64,000 nucleotides of DNA, taken from Salinarchaeum sp. Harcht-Bsk1 (GTDB lineage: Archaea; Halobacteriota; Halobacteria; Halobacteriales; Salinarchaeaceae). Shown here one piece after another: positions 41,826-50,516 of the stretch. The stretch lies in assembly GCF_000403645.1 (NCBI RefSeq), contig NC_021313.1, forward strand, positions 2,375,014-2,439,013, in the 5' to 3' direction. Positions within the stretch are counted from its first letter, which is position 1. Every line of letters starts with the position of its first letter. Under the pieces are notes generated by a model, which saw only the letters and a program-made list of their open reading frames with translations, did not search any database and was not told where the DNA came from. A program made the position numbers and the translations under genes.

Positions 41826-44746
41826 CTCGTAATCCGTCGTCTGGCGTACGGGACGAGCAGTGCGACCAGCGAGAGCCCAGTGGCGCCGTAGAGCACGAGG
41901 TGCCACGCCGAGTCCTCCTCGACCGAGCCAGCGCCGTCGAGGCCCACGATCTCCGATTCGACTTCGCGGAACTCGTTGCCAGAGATATCGCCGACAGCTG
42001 CCCCGTCGGTCACTTCGATCCCGATCGCTGCCCCCTCGACGACGTTGTTCCGAATCGGGCCCGGTTCGGCGTCGAGCTGATCCAGTCTCGACTGTGGGGT
42101 CCCGACGCGGATCGCCGTGCCTCCGATTCCGCGGAACCGGTTGTCGGCGACTTCCCTCGCCAGACCGTCGAGCGCGAGCCCCGTCTCGACGTCGTGGACG
42201 TCGTTCCCGCGGACGATCGTGGCTCCTGGGCCGATGATCGAGATGCCGACGGTCTCGCCGGTCACGTCGTTCGCCTCGACGACGGCCGCTGGCGCGACCC
42301 GAACGTCGACGCCGGTGTCCCCGCCACGGACCGTGCCGTTCCGGATCGTCGCCGCCGAAGGCGCGTCCGTCTCGCGATTTTGCGGTTCGGTGCCGATCTG
42401 CACCCCGGCTGACGCGCCCGGTGCATCGATCGTGACGCCGTCTATCTCGACGTCGTTCGCGCCGACGTAGATTCCCGGGCGGTCCGACGCGCCGTCGATC
42501 TCGATCCGGGGCGATGCATCTGTAGCGGCGACCAACGACACTGGCTTGTTCAGTCTCAGGGTGCTCGGGCCGTCACCGCCGGACCCGGAGAACGTCGCGT
42601 CGCCGAGTTCGATCGTCGTGCCCGGCGCGACGAGGTCGACGGGTGCCTGGATCGACGGGACCCGCTCGCCGACGCGGAGGGGATCCGAATGGACCCGTAC
42701 CGTCGGAAGCTCGCCGAACCGGTCCTCCCCGTTCCTCGAAACGGCGAGGTCGGCCGTGACCGAACCGACCCGTGCCCCCTCGGGGACCTCGATCGTGACG
42801 GTGAACTCGGGGGTCCGATCGACTGCGTCGACCTCCACTGGCTCCCCGAACTGGGCCGATTTCCCGTTCACGCGCAGTCCGAGGTCCGCTCGCTGGAGCA
42901 GCCCTTCCGTCGTCACATCGACGGTTGCGAACTCGACGTTCGCGGCGGTGAACGTCGCCGTCGCGGCCCCGCCAGCCTCGATCCGGTCCGGCGGCGCCTC
43001 GGTCAGTCCCACCGCTGGCCCGTCGGCGGGGGTGGGCGTGAACTCGACCTCGTTGGTCGACGCCGGGTCGAGCATCGTGGCGTCGACCTCGTACCCGATG
43101 GCGCCCGCACCGATCGGCTGCTCACCGGCAGGCAGGGTTAGCTCGAAGCGCCCCTCGGCGTCGGTCCTCGTCCGCCGCCCGACCTCGGCGCCGACCAGTG
43201 CGCCGGGCATCGGCGACCCGTCGGGTCGATAGACGGTGCCGGTGATCGTGTGGCCGGCGACGAGCTCCGTCGCGGCGAACAGCGCGCTGGCGACGCCGGC
43301 TCCGTAGCGGTCGTCCTCGCCCGGATCCACGGCGAAGGGATCGTCCCGGTCCGGGTGCACCGCCGCGTCGACGAGGGCTCGCTCCAGGTCCTCGACGCCA
43401 ACGCCGTCGGCGTCGGCCGCTCTGGCGGCCGAAAGCGCCAGCGCTGCTGCGCCGGCGACCTGGGGTGCTGCGGCGCTCGCCCCGCCCGCCCCTGAGTAGC
43501 TCCCTCCGGGCTCAGCGCTCGGGACCTCGACCCCCGCGGCGGTGACGTCGGGGACGGTGTACTCGTCTGGCCAGCCGTCCGGGGCTGCTCCGCCCCAGTA
43601 TCGGTCGGTCAGGATCCGCTCGCCGCCCGAGAAGTCGGTGACGGTCCCGTCCCGATCGACCGCGCCGACGCCGACGACGGTGGGCATGTTTCCGGGGCTG
43701 GCGCTGGTGTAGTGACCGGCGTTCCCGACTGCCCCGACGACGAGCACGCCACTTGCCCTGGCGTTCTCGAGGGGCTCGACCAGCTGTGCGGGGTACGACA
43801 GCGGACCGAGGCTCATCGAGACCACGTCGACGCCCTGCTCGATGGCCCACTCCAGCCCCGCGACGATCGGTGCGAAGGCCAGCCCGTCCTCGCCAACCAC
43901 CTTCGCGTGGTAGAGTGCGGCCGCTGGTGCGACGCCGTACTGAACGCCGTCGTCCGTCGTATCCCCTACCACGAGCCCACTGGTTCCGGTCCCGTGCCCG
44001 TTCGGATCGTAGGGATCACTCTCCACGCGCTCCCCGCCGTCGTCGAACTCCATCCAGCCGCCGCGATCGAGTGCAGACTGGATCCCCTCGTGGCCCTCCG
44101 GATCGACGCCGGAATCGAGCACTGCGACGTCGACGCCCTCGCCGCGGGCACCGTAGAAGTCCCAGACCGTTGGGGCGTGTATCTGCTCGAGGCCGTAGGA
44201 GGGCCCTGCGCCGTCGCCCTGCTGGCCGATCCGCGCACTGCCGGCGGTCGTCGCGCTCTTCGCTCTCCCGGTCCTGCGGCGGGCGCCGTCAGTTCGGTCC
44301 TTGGCCCGAGGCAGGTCGCTGCCGACGGCCGAATCTCGATCAATCGCGCCCTCAGTCATCGACGTCGCGTCGTTTGGACGAATCTCGCTGACGGCGTCGA
44401 CTGCTGCGATCGCTTCGAGCGTGACGACGCCGGGATCGACCCGCGCGAGGACTGCGTCTGCGAGCCAGAACTCGCGGCGTATCTCGATTCCTGCCGTGGT
44501 CGCGGCGAACCGACGGAAGTTGTCGTGGGACGCGCCGGCATGCTGTTTGAGTCGCGATACTGCGTTCTCCTCGATCGACCGTGGGTCGTCGATGCCCTCG
44601 AAGCGCACGACGACGTCGAGGGGCTCGTCGGCAGCGGCGGCTCGGTGCCACTCGGCGTCCAGACGCCCCGCAACCGTAGCGAGTCCTCCGCCGCCGACTG
44701 CCCCGAGAAACGCGCGTCGACCGGTCGACGGGACGGAATCCGGCAT
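41822..44746 (-). CDS. Subtilisin-like (S8) secreted protease fused to a parallel beta-helix region
   Basis: The protein has 974 residues from ATG 44746. A Tat-like signal (STGRRAFLGAVGG) leads it. An inhibitor-like prodomain (about 35-130) precedes the S8 domain with Asp211 (VAVLDSG), His251 (NGHGTGTSG), Asn342 (GAVGNAG) and Ser424 (GGASAAAPQVAG). The usual motif GTSMAAPH is altered (M to A, H to Q), but the Ser is kept. A carboxypeptidase-regulatory-like domain (about 515-560) and a beta-sandwich follow. Residues about 730-930 contain NosD-like right-handed beta-helix turns (VEANDVTGETVGISI, IVRGNDVHDVETGLAL). A C-terminal membrane helix anchors it. Confidence 0.9.
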   Translation of the reverse strand: MPDSVPSTGRRAFLGAVGGGGLATVAGRLDAEWHRAAAADEPLDVVVRFEGIDDPRSIEENAVSRLKQHAGASHDNFRRFAATTAGIEIRREFWLADAVLARVDPGVVTLEAIAAVDAVSEIRPNDATSMTEGAIDRDSAVGSDLPRAKDRTDGARRRTGRAKSATTAGSARIGQQGDGAGPSYGLEQIHAPTVWDFYGARGEGVDVAVLDSGVDPEGHEGIQSALDRGGWMEFDDGGERVESDPYDPNGHGTGTSGLVVGDTTDDGVQYGVAPAAALYHAKVVGEDGLAFAPIVAGLEWAIEQGVDVVSMSLGPLSYPAQLVEPLENARASGVLVVGAVGNAGHYTSASPGNMPTVVGVGAVDRDGTVTDFSGGERILTDRYWGGAAPDGWPDEYTVPDVTAAGVEVPSAEPGGSYSGAGGASAAAPQVAGAAALALSAARAADADGVGVEDLERALVDAAVHPDRDDPFAVDPGEDDRYGAGVASALFAATELVAGHTITGTVYRPDGSPMPGALVGAEVGRRTRTDAEGRFELTLPAGEQPIGAGAIGYEVDATMLDPASTNEVEFTPTPADGPAVGLTEAPPDRIEAGGAATATFTAANVEFATVDVTTEGLLQRADLGLRVNGKSAQFGEPVEVDAVDRTPEFTVTIEVPEGARVGSVTADLAVSRNGEDRFGELPTVRVHSDPLRVGERVPSIQAPVDLVAPGTTIELGDATFSGSGGDGPSTLRLNKPVSLVAATDASPRIEIDGASDRPGIYVGANDVEIDGVTIDAPGASAGVQIGTEPQNRETDAPSAATIRNGTVRGGDTGVDVRVAPAAVVEANDVTGETVGISIIGPGATIVRGNDVHDVETGLALDGLAREVADNRFRGIGGTAIRVGTPQSRLDQLDAEPGPIRNNVVEGAAIGIEVTDGAAVGDISGNEFREVESEIVGLDGAGSVEEDSAWHLVLYGATGLSLVALLVPYARRRITR

Positions 44747-44870
44747 TGAGTAGGAAGCGATTGCGCGAACAGCCAATTAACGATTATGGCAGATTCTGCC
44801 AGCAAGCGGCAGGACGAAAAATGGTGCGGGCATGGACCGGTGACGGCGTAGCGAGGCCGTGCCCCGTCCC

Positions 44871-45158
44871 TCAGCGCCGATCGTCGATCGCGGAGAGCTC
44901 CCGTTGCTGGCTCTCGAACGGTGCCACCGCCACTCGGACCGATCCACGGCTCATCAGGTACCCGTCGACGAGCCCGTCGGCGTGGGGCGGCGCGTCCTGG
45001 ACCCAGACGGTGTGTTCGCCGTCGGCGGAGAGGTCGCGCGCCCACTCGTCGGCGGCCTCGCGATCCTCGAACTCGTGGCGCGCGCCCTCGCGGTTGATCG
45101 TCTCACCGACGGCGGCGTTGTGGCGCCGCGCGGACGACTTGATCTCGACGAGGTACAT
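44871..45158 (-). CDS. Conserved haloarchaeal hypothetical protein
   Basis: This 95-residue protein has the pattern MYLVEIKSSARRHNA, RHEFEDREAADEWARDL, and HTVWVQDAPPHADGLVDGYLM. The start is ATG 45158. No domain recognised. It is preceded by a pyrimidine-rich tract on the plus strand (purine-rich on its coding strand), which would be its leader. It is downstream of RIO1 on the same strand. Confidence 0.65.
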   Translation of the reverse strand: MYLVEIKSSARRHNAAVGETINREGARHEFEDREAADEWARDLSADGEHTVWVQDAPPHADGLVDGYLMSRGSVRVAVAPFESQQRELSAIDDRR

Positions 45159-45167
45159 GATTCGTGG

Positions 45168-45262
45168 TGTGCTCCCTGCCTCTCTGGCTCTTTCACTCTA
45201 CCTCTCTGCTCTCTGTCTCGCTGACTCGCTGTCACTTTGCCTCTCTATCTCTCCGTCGTTCG
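45168..45262. repeat. Polypyrimidine/polypurine low-complexity tract
   Basis: The plus strand is rich in CT with many CTCT steps (CCTCTCTGGCTCTTTCACTC, then CTCTCTGCTCTCTGTCTC). It separates RIO1 from the gene at 44871-45158. On the minus strand it is an AG-rich leader. It is an irregular counterpart of the AG run at 20891-20925. Confidence 0.6.
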
Positions 45263-45278
45263 TCTTTCCGCTCCCGAT

Positions 45279-46247
45279 TCAGTTCGCCGGCTCGGCGTTC
45301 TCCCGGACCCACGCAGCGAGTTCGTCGCCGTCAGCGTCGACCCCTTGCCGGGCGAAGAATGCTGCGACGTTCTCGCAGTCCCGATCGAGGAACTCGTCGG
45401 CGTTGGGGTGGTGGATCGTTACTGCCTGCCCGACGTCGATGACGACCAGTTCGCCGTCGTGGACGAGCAGGTTGTACTCCGAGAGGTCGCCGTGGACGAG
45501 GCCGGCGTCGTAGAGCCGGCGGACGTACTCGCGGACGACCTCGTAGGCCGTCTCGGGATTTTCGACGTGGACCTCGTCGAGGCGGCGCCCGCGCTCGCCG
45601 GCAGCGCCGACGAACTCCATCACGAGCACGTTGCGTTCGGCGGCGATGGGCGTGGGGACCCGGACGCCTGCTTTGCGGGCCCGTTCGAGGTTCGAGAGTT
45701 CCTTGCGCGTCCACGCGAGAACGATCTTCTGCTTGTCGCCGAGTTCCTCGAAGCGCGGGTCGCCGACGAGGTACTCGCGCATGTCCCGGAAGTTCGAGGC
45801 GTTGATCCGGTAGACCTTGACGGCGACCGCGAGTTCGTCGGCGGGGTCCTCGCCACTGCGTCCGCGCTGTCGAGCCGATCCCTCGATTTCGCCCGCGGTC
45901 CGGGTGGTCGCGGATACGTCCTCACCGGCCAGGACGTTTCGGGCCCGGTCGCCGGCGAGCGCCTCGTAGACGTTGGCTTCCTTGCCCGTCGAGAGCGGCC
46001 CGCCGAACGCCGCGATGTATCCGTCCTGGACCAGTTTGTAGAGCGCGGCGAAGGTCGCGTCGTCGAAGACCGAGGCCTCGACCTTGAACTGGTCGGCGTC
46101 GCGGATGCGTTTGCGGAACTCGTCGAACTCCCGGTCCCGTTCGCGTGCGATGCGGTCGGCCTCGGTGTCCGAGACGTCGAGTTCGGGCCACTCGTCGCCG
46201 ACTTCGTCGACGGCGTCTGGCTCCACGAGCCCGAATTCTCCTGCCAT
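45279..46247 (-). CDS. rio1: RIO1-type serine/threonine protein kinase
   Basis: RIO1 is an atypical kinase/ATPase for late small-subunit ribosome maturation. The 322-residue protein has the P-loop PLSTGKEANVYEAL, the nucleotide-binding Lys in AVAVKVYRI, the flexible-loop region before it, hinge region VLVMEFVG, catalytic loop LVHGDLSEYNLLVH and metal-binding VIDVGQAV. An acidic/Gly-Arg insert (about residues 104-135, with GSARQRGRSGED) is between the P-loop and the Lys strand. It lies just upstream of the gene at 44871. Confidence 0.95.
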   Translation of the reverse strand: MAGEFGLVEPDAVDEVGDEWPELDVSDTEADRIARERDREFDEFRKRIRDADQFKVEASVFDDATFAALYKLVQDGYIAAFGGPLSTGKEANVYEALAGDRARNVLAGEDVSATTRTAGEIEGSARQRGRSGEDPADELAVAVKVYRINASNFRDMREYLVGDPRFEELGDKQKIVLAWTRKELSNLERARKAGVRVPTPIAAERNVLVMEFVGAAGERGRRLDEVHVENPETAYEVVREYVRRLYDAGLVHGDLSEYNLLVHDGELVVIDVGQAVTIHHPNADEFLDRDCENVAAFFARQGVDADGDELAAWVRENAEPAN

Positions 46248-46552
46248 CTGCGTTCGGGTAGACCCTGGAGCGACAAAAGGGACACTCCCGCTGCTCGGTT
46301 CCGGGGTCGAATACTCACTGTCGGTTCGATCGGTCCACGCACGAGATGGCCGCCTCCCGATCGTCGCCGGGGATGCATCTCGATGGGCCAGAATTGCTAT
46401 GCCCGTCGCGTGTGTTTCGGGGTCATGGTCGAGACCAGTTCGCCTGGAATCGTCGTGCTCGCCGATCCGTCGACAGTGGGACTCGGGACTCGCGCCGCAG
46501 AGCAGGGCTCACTTTCGGGGAACTGACGGGACTGGAGGGCCTGGGTTGTACC
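46248..46552. other. Intergenic region, no gene supported
   Basis: Between divergent RIO1 and the small gene at 46553, no frame has recognisable content. No clear promoter for the small gene was found either. Confidence 0.4.
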
Positions 46553-46699
46553 ATGCGCTCCGAGGACGAAGTCCGCGAGCAGTACGAGTATCTGGCAGAG
46601 CAACTCGAAGACGAGGACATGCGCCACGAGGGCGTGCGAGAGCTCTTCACCCACTACAAGCGAGCCCTGGGGTGGGTACTCGAGGAAGAGCACATCTAA
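46553..46699 (+). CDS. Small acidic conserved-looking protein
   Basis: The 48-residue protein starts MRSEDEVREQYEYLAEQLED and continues MRHEGVRELFTHYKRALGWVLEEEHI. It is fully helical and charged, with GC-rich third positions. It starts at ATG 46553. An upstream in-frame extension reads like noncoding DNA. The composition and length resemble small haloarchaeal proteins, but no family is recognised. Confidence 0.6.
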   Translation: MRSEDEVREQYEYLAEQLEDEDMRHEGVRELFTHYKRALGWVLEEEHI

Positions 46700-46782
46700 G
46701 CCACCAGTACTCGGTTCGTCGCCGGTCTGTCTGCCAATTTTGGACATCGTGTCCTCGGTATCGGGACTGATAACTTCGATAC

Positions 46783-46788
46783 GTTTAA
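46783..46788 (+). promoter_or_regulatory. TATA box upstream of the candidate sRNA
   Basis: GTTTAAGG lies about 26 nt before the first major stem. No start codon of a credible gene follows at this spacing. Confidence 0.5.
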
Positions 46789-46807
46789 GGGGGAACGGCA
46801 ATTTGCC

Positions 46808-46905
46808 TCAGGTGACGCTTCGCTTGGAGGGCCGAAGCGTCAGCGGGGACCAATTCAGGGCGGCAAACGGCCGGATTTTTCGTCCGGCCGTTTCCTGCTT
46901 TCTGT
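46808..46905 (+). ncRNA. Candidate small RNA with two strong hairpins
   Basis: Two perfect stems follow the TATA box: a 10-bp stem TGACGCTTCG/CGAAGCGTCA (46813-46822 and 46833-46842) and an 11-bp stem AAACGGCCGGA/TCCGGCCGTTT (46865-46875 and 46883-46893) with loop TTTTTCG. A T-rich stretch (46891-46912) after the second stem could end transcription. A small GGCAATTTGCC palindrome sits at 46797-46807, just before the predicted start. No coding frame fits. The boundaries are estimates. Confidence 0.45.
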
Positions 46906-46951
46906 TGTACGATACCGACGAGCGGCTGCGACGTGCGAGCGTTCACTGACT

Positions 46952-47010
46952 GTTCCGACTCCCGTTTGCAGATCCGGTTTCCGCTGGCAGTTCCGACTCC
47001 CTTTGCAAAT
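46952..47010. repeat. Pair of 21-22-bp direct repeats
   Basis: GTTCCGACTCCCGTTTGCAG (46952-46971 onward) recurs as GTTCCGACTCCCTTTGCAAA (46990-47009), differing by one base deletion and one change. Copies are 38 bp apart. They lie 335-390 bp before the PadR gene, so they could be regulator sites or a local duplication. Confidence 0.5.
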
Positions 47011-47303
47011 ACGTGGATGTCGACGATCGTGATGGGTCCCGGAGCCCCGACGGCGGTGCACACGACCTTCTGTCGCACACCGCTCCCTCACTCCGGGACG
47101 TGTCACGATCGACCGACCGACCCGCACCTGATCGGTCGCTGATGGCACGAATCGACGGGACAGCGTGCCGGAAACGATTCCGGAAGTGCCGGAATCCTGA
47201 TGGACGTCTGACGCTGACCGTACTCGTGATAGAACGCCGTATATGGCGGTTGCGTCGCCCGAATTACGCCAGTACGCTCCCGGATCCGTCGAAAGCCGAT
47301 ATA

Positions 47304-47313
47304 CTTATTTAAT
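47304..47313 (+). promoter_or_regulatory. TATA box of the PadR gene
   Basis: CTTATTTAAT is a strong AT-rich element about 33 nt before the ATG at 47345. Confidence 0.5.
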
Positions 47314-47344
47314 TCCGACAATAAGCTGCTCCCGAACTCGCCTC

Positions 47345-47620
47345 ATGTACGATCTGACAGGATTCCAGCGCGATCTCCTCTACACCATCGCGGGCAAGGA
47401 GGAGCCCCACGGCCTCGCCATCAAGGACGAACTCGAAGACTACTACGAGAAGGAGATCCACCACGGACGGCTCTACCCGAACCTCGACACGCTCGTCGAC
47501 AAGGGACTCGTAGAGAAGGGACAGCTCGACCGCCGGACGAACTACTACATGCTCACCAGCCGCGGCAAGCGCGAGATCGAGGCGCGCCGCGAGTGGGAGG
47601 ACCAGTACGTCGACCTCTGA
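47345..47620 (+). CDS. PadR-family transcriptional regulator
   Basis: The 91-residue protein starts MYDLTGFQRDLLYTIAGKEE and carries the PadR winged helix: PHGLAIKDELEDYYEKEIHHGRLYPNLDTLVDKGLVEKG in segments HGLAIKDEL, HHGRLYPNL and DKGLVEKG, then RTNYYMLTSRGKREIE. It lacks the C-terminal dimer helix of longer PadR proteins. The start at 47345 fits the promoter; upstream in-frame codons run into the AT-rich promoter. Target unknown. Confidence 0.92.
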   Translation: MYDLTGFQRDLLYTIAGKEEPHGLAIKDELEDYYEKEIHHGRLYPNLDTLVDKGLVEKGQLDRRTNYYMLTSRGKREIEARREWEDQYVDL

Positions 47621-47650
47621 TCGCGCTGCCAGCGACTTCGGACGATTTCC

Positions 47651-47680
47651 GCGGGTCAGCTCCGGGGGCCTCAGACCCGC
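47651..47680. terminator. Possible stem-loop after the PadR gene
   Basis: GCGGGTC (47651-47657) pairs with GACCCGC (47674-47680) over a 16-nt loop. It is 31 bp beyond the stop. No T-run follows, so it is a weak candidate. Confidence 0.25.
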
Positions 47681-47790
47681 TCGATAGCGTTGCGTTTTCG
47701 GTACGGCTCCTGTCGCTACTTCGTGGATAGCTGATCTGCACGCCGCACCCGACGCCCACGATTAAGTAGCCGCCTCTCCAATTTCCGCGG

Positions 47791-49059
47791 GTGTCGATCG
47801 CCCTCCAGCTCGGGAGAGCCCCGCTCGAGGAGCCGGTCGTCCGGCTGGTGCTCGCAGCGGCGCTCGGACTCTTCCTGGGCCTCGAGCGCGAGTGGTCGGA
47901 GAAAGCTGCTGGCGTCCGGACGTTTGCGTTGACCAGTCTCCTGGGAGCGTCGCTCCTGCTCCTCGAGGAACCGTGGCTGCTGGCGCTAGGTGCCGTCCTC
48001 GCACTGGCCCAGGGCGCCATGCTCTCGATCCAGGGGCTGCTCGATCCGGATCGCGGTCTCTCCCTGACGACGTGGGTCGCCCTGTTCGTCGCGTACGCGG
48101 TTGGCGCGCTCGTCGCCGCAGAGTTCGTCCTGGAGGGCGTCGCGGTCACGGTCGTGACGTCACTGCTCCTCCTCGAGAAGCGCGAACTCCACTCGTTCGC
48201 GGGTGGACTCTCTCGCCCAGAACTCCGCTCCGTTTCGGAGTTCGCGATCCTGGCGTTCGTGATCTATCCGCTCCTTCCGACCGGGACCGTCGAACTCGCC
48301 GTCCAGTCGGTCACCGTCTCGCTCGAACCTCGGGTCGCGTGGGCGATGGTCGTCACGGTCGCCGCCATCGGCATCGGCAACTACGCGATCGTGACGACCT
48401 ACGGCGGCCGGGGCGTCGCGATGACCGGCTTCGTGGGCGGCCTCGCGTCCTCGACGGCCGTCGTGGGAACGATGGTCGATTACGTCCGGCAGCGGCCGGA
48501 CGCCAGCGGCTACGCCGTCGCGGCGATTCTCCTCGCCGTCGCCGCGATGGCGATCCGGAACCTCGCGATCGCACTCACGTTCACCATCGGGCGGGGACTG
48601 CTCGTGGACGTCGCCGTGCCGCTCGTCGCGATCGTCCTCGCTGCTGGCCTGCTCGCCGCACGGTCCGCCGAGTGGTCCGAACCAGTCGAGTTCGACCTCG
48701 AGAGTCCCTTTTCGGTCAGGAACGTCGTCGGCTTCGGCGCCGTCTTCGCGGTCGTCCTCGTCGCCGGCTCCATCGCCGAGCAGGAACTCGGCCAGCTCGG
48801 CTTCTACGCCGCGACGGCCGCCACCGGTTTCGTGTCCTCCGGCGGTGCCGCGACCTCGGCGGTGATCCTCTACCGCTCCGGAACCATCGACGCGAGTACT
48901 GCAACGATCGGTATCTTGCTCGCGTCCGGTGCCTCCATCGTCGTGAAGGTCGGGCTCACTGCGCTCGGCGGCGATCATCGGTTCGCCCGCGAGGTCGCGA
49001 TCCGCTCCGCGATCTTGCTCGTCGTCGCCGCCGTCGCGACGCTGTTCGTCGTGCTCTAA
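47791..49059 (+). CDS. MgtC/SapB-DUF4010 multi-pass membrane protein
   Basis: The 422-residue protein starts at GTG 47791. The N-terminal third is the MgtC/SapB domain (RLVLAAALGLFLGLEREW, GVRTFALTSLLGA) and the rest is DUF4010, giving about 12 membrane helices. Family motifs include GGLASSTAVVGTM and TGFVSSGGAATSAVIL. Bacterial members affect Mg homeostasis, but archaeal function is unknown. An ATTAAG element near 47760 may be its promoter. It is followed by the aminotransferase in the same direction with 71 bp between. Confidence 0.87.
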   Translation: MSIALQLGRAPLEEPVVRLVLAAALGLFLGLEREWSEKAAGVRTFALTSLLGASLLLLEEPWLLALGAVLALAQGAMLSIQGLLDPDRGLSLTTWVALFVAYAVGALVAAEFVLEGVAVTVVTSLLLLEKRELHSFAGGLSRPELRSVSEFAILAFVIYPLLPTGTVELAVQSVTVSLEPRVAWAMVVTVAAIGIGNYAIVTTYGGRGVAMTGFVGGLASSTAVVGTMVDYVRQRPDASGYAVAAILLAVAAMAIRNLAIALTFTIGRGLLVDVAVPLVAIVLAAGLLAARSAEWSEPVEFDLESPFSVRNVVGFGAVFAVVLVAGSIAEQELGQLGFYAATAATGFVSSGGAATSAVILYRSGTIDASTATIGILLASGASIVVKVGLTALGGDHRFAREVAIRSAILLVVAAVATLFVVL

Positions 49060-49130
49060 TCGACGGATCTGTACAGGAGTGTCGCGGCGCTTGTCCCCGG
49101 ATTTTTCACGATCGTCCGTAAACATCTGGC

Positions 49131-50495
49131 ATGGACCGCGCCAGCGCGGAGCCGTCGGTGAGGAGCGTGCCGGGAGCACGAGCGAGCCGCTGGGTCGAGG
49201 CACACCACGAACACGCTGCCCCCTCGACGCACGTCTACGAGTTCGTCTGGGACCACACGGCGCCCGCCGCTGGCCCCTTCTGTACGGACGTCGACGGCAA
49301 CGTGCTCTTGGATTTCACCAGTCACGTCGGCGCCGCGCCACTGGGCTACGAGAACCGCCGCATCCGCGAGAAACTCGACGCGTTCGACGTTCCCGACCCT
49401 GCGAAGATCGCTGGCCAGGACTTCTACGTCGCAGGTGGCGAGGGAGGGCCAGCGGAGCCCGAGTTCCCCGGTCCCACCCAGCTCCAGGATCGCCTCGCCG
49501 ACCGGTCTTCAGACTACGGGCTCGATACCGTCTTCCTCTCGAACTCCGGCGCCGAGGCGGTCGAGAACGCGATCAAGATCTGCTACGACGACACCGGCGG
49601 TCGGCGCGGGATCACGTTCGAGGGTGCCTTCCACGGCCGCACCCTCGGTGCACTCTCGCTCAACCGTTCGAAGCAAGTCCACCGCCACACGTTTCCGGAC
49701 GTCGGCGGCATCGTCGACGCTCCGTACTGCGACGACGCCGGAACCGATCCTGGGACCTGCGACTGCGGCTTCTTCGTCGACGGTGGCGACTCGTCCGTCC
49801 TCCGTCGCAAACTGGATCCGAACGCTGGCCACCTGCCGGCCGACGAAGTCGCTTACATTATCGTCGAACCCATTCAGGGCGAGGGCGGCTACCGCATCCC
49901 CTCCGACCCGTTCCTCGAAGAGCTGTCCGACCTCGCCGCGCTCCACGACATCCCGATCGTCGTCGACGAGATCCAGTCGGGCATCGGCCGGACTGGCGAT
50001 TTCTGGGCGGTCGACCACGGCCCCATCGAGCCCGACGTGATCGCCTCTGCGAAGGCGCTCCGGGTCGGTGCGACGATCGCGGACTCGGACACGTTCCCCG
50101 AGACGGAGGGCCGACTCTCTTCGACGTGGGGCGCCGGCGACGTGCTCGCCTCGCTCCAGGGCGTGCTGACGCTGGACGTCATCGAGGAGGAGAATCTCCT
50201 CGCGAACGCGACCGCCCGGGGCGAGCAGTTCCTCGACCTGCTCGCCGACGCCGACCTGCCGGGTGCCGTCGACGTCCGCGGCCGCGGCCTCATGCTCGCG
50301 GTGGAGTTCGACGAGAAGGAACGCCGCGACGCGATCGTCCGCGAGTGTTTCGAGCGCGGCCTCCTGCTCCTGGGCTGTGGCTACAGTACGATCCGGTTTC
50401 TGCCGCCGCTGGACGTCCGGGAGCGGGAGGTGTCGATGGGCGTCGATACGTTCGCGGACGCCGTGCAGGCAGTCAGGGGCGTCAGGGAGCACTGA
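49131..50495 (+). CDS. Class III PLP-dependent aminotransferase
   Basis: The 454-residue enzyme belongs to the fold-type I acetylornithine/GABA aminotransferase group. It has FLSNSGAEAVENAIK, GAFHGRTLGALSLN, IVEPIQGEGGYRIP, the PLP-binding Asp in VDEIQSGIGRTG, and the Schiff-base Lys in IASAKALRVGAT (K at about 305). The insert DAGTDPGTCDCGFF has two Cys. Substrate is not decided: GABA, 2,2-dialkylglycine or ornithine are possible. It stands alone between the MgtC gene and a minus-strand gene. Confidence 0.9.
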   Translation: MDRASAEPSVRSVPGARASRWVEAHHEHAAPSTHVYEFVWDHTAPAAGPFCTDVDGNVLLDFTSHVGAAPLGYENRRIREKLDAFDVPDPAKIAGQDFYVAGGEGGPAEPEFPGPTQLQDRLADRSSDYGLDTVFLSNSGAEAVENAIKICYDDTGGRRGITFEGAFHGRTLGALSLNRSKQVHRHTFPDVGGIVDAPYCDDAGTDPGTCDCGFFVDGGDSSVLRRKLDPNAGHLPADEVAYIIVEPIQGEGGYRIPSDPFLEELSDLAALHDIPIVVDEIQSGIGRTGDFWAVDHGPIEPDVIASAKALRVGATIADSDTFPETEGRLSSTWGAGDVLASLQGVLTLDVIEEENLLANATARGEQFLDLLADADLPGAVDVRGRGLMLAVEFDEKERRDAIVRECFERGLLLLGCGYSTIRFLPPLDVREREVSMGVDTFADAVQAVRGVREH

Positions 50496-50516
50496 ACTCC
50501 CCGCAGTGCACGGGCT

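Larger units (their letters stand above)
46700..47344. other. Large intergenic region holding candidate sRNA and a direct repeat
   Basis: Frames on the minus strand (for example 46785-47078) have no domain pattern. The left part holds a TATA box and three stem-loops (see the ncRNA entry), the centre a 21-bp direct repeat (46952-47010) and the right part the promoter of the PadR gene. Confidence 0.55.

Noticed and set aside
46785-47078. 97-residue minus-strand frame over the candidate sRNA
   Set aside because: No motif; the two perfect stems and promoter fit an RNA better.
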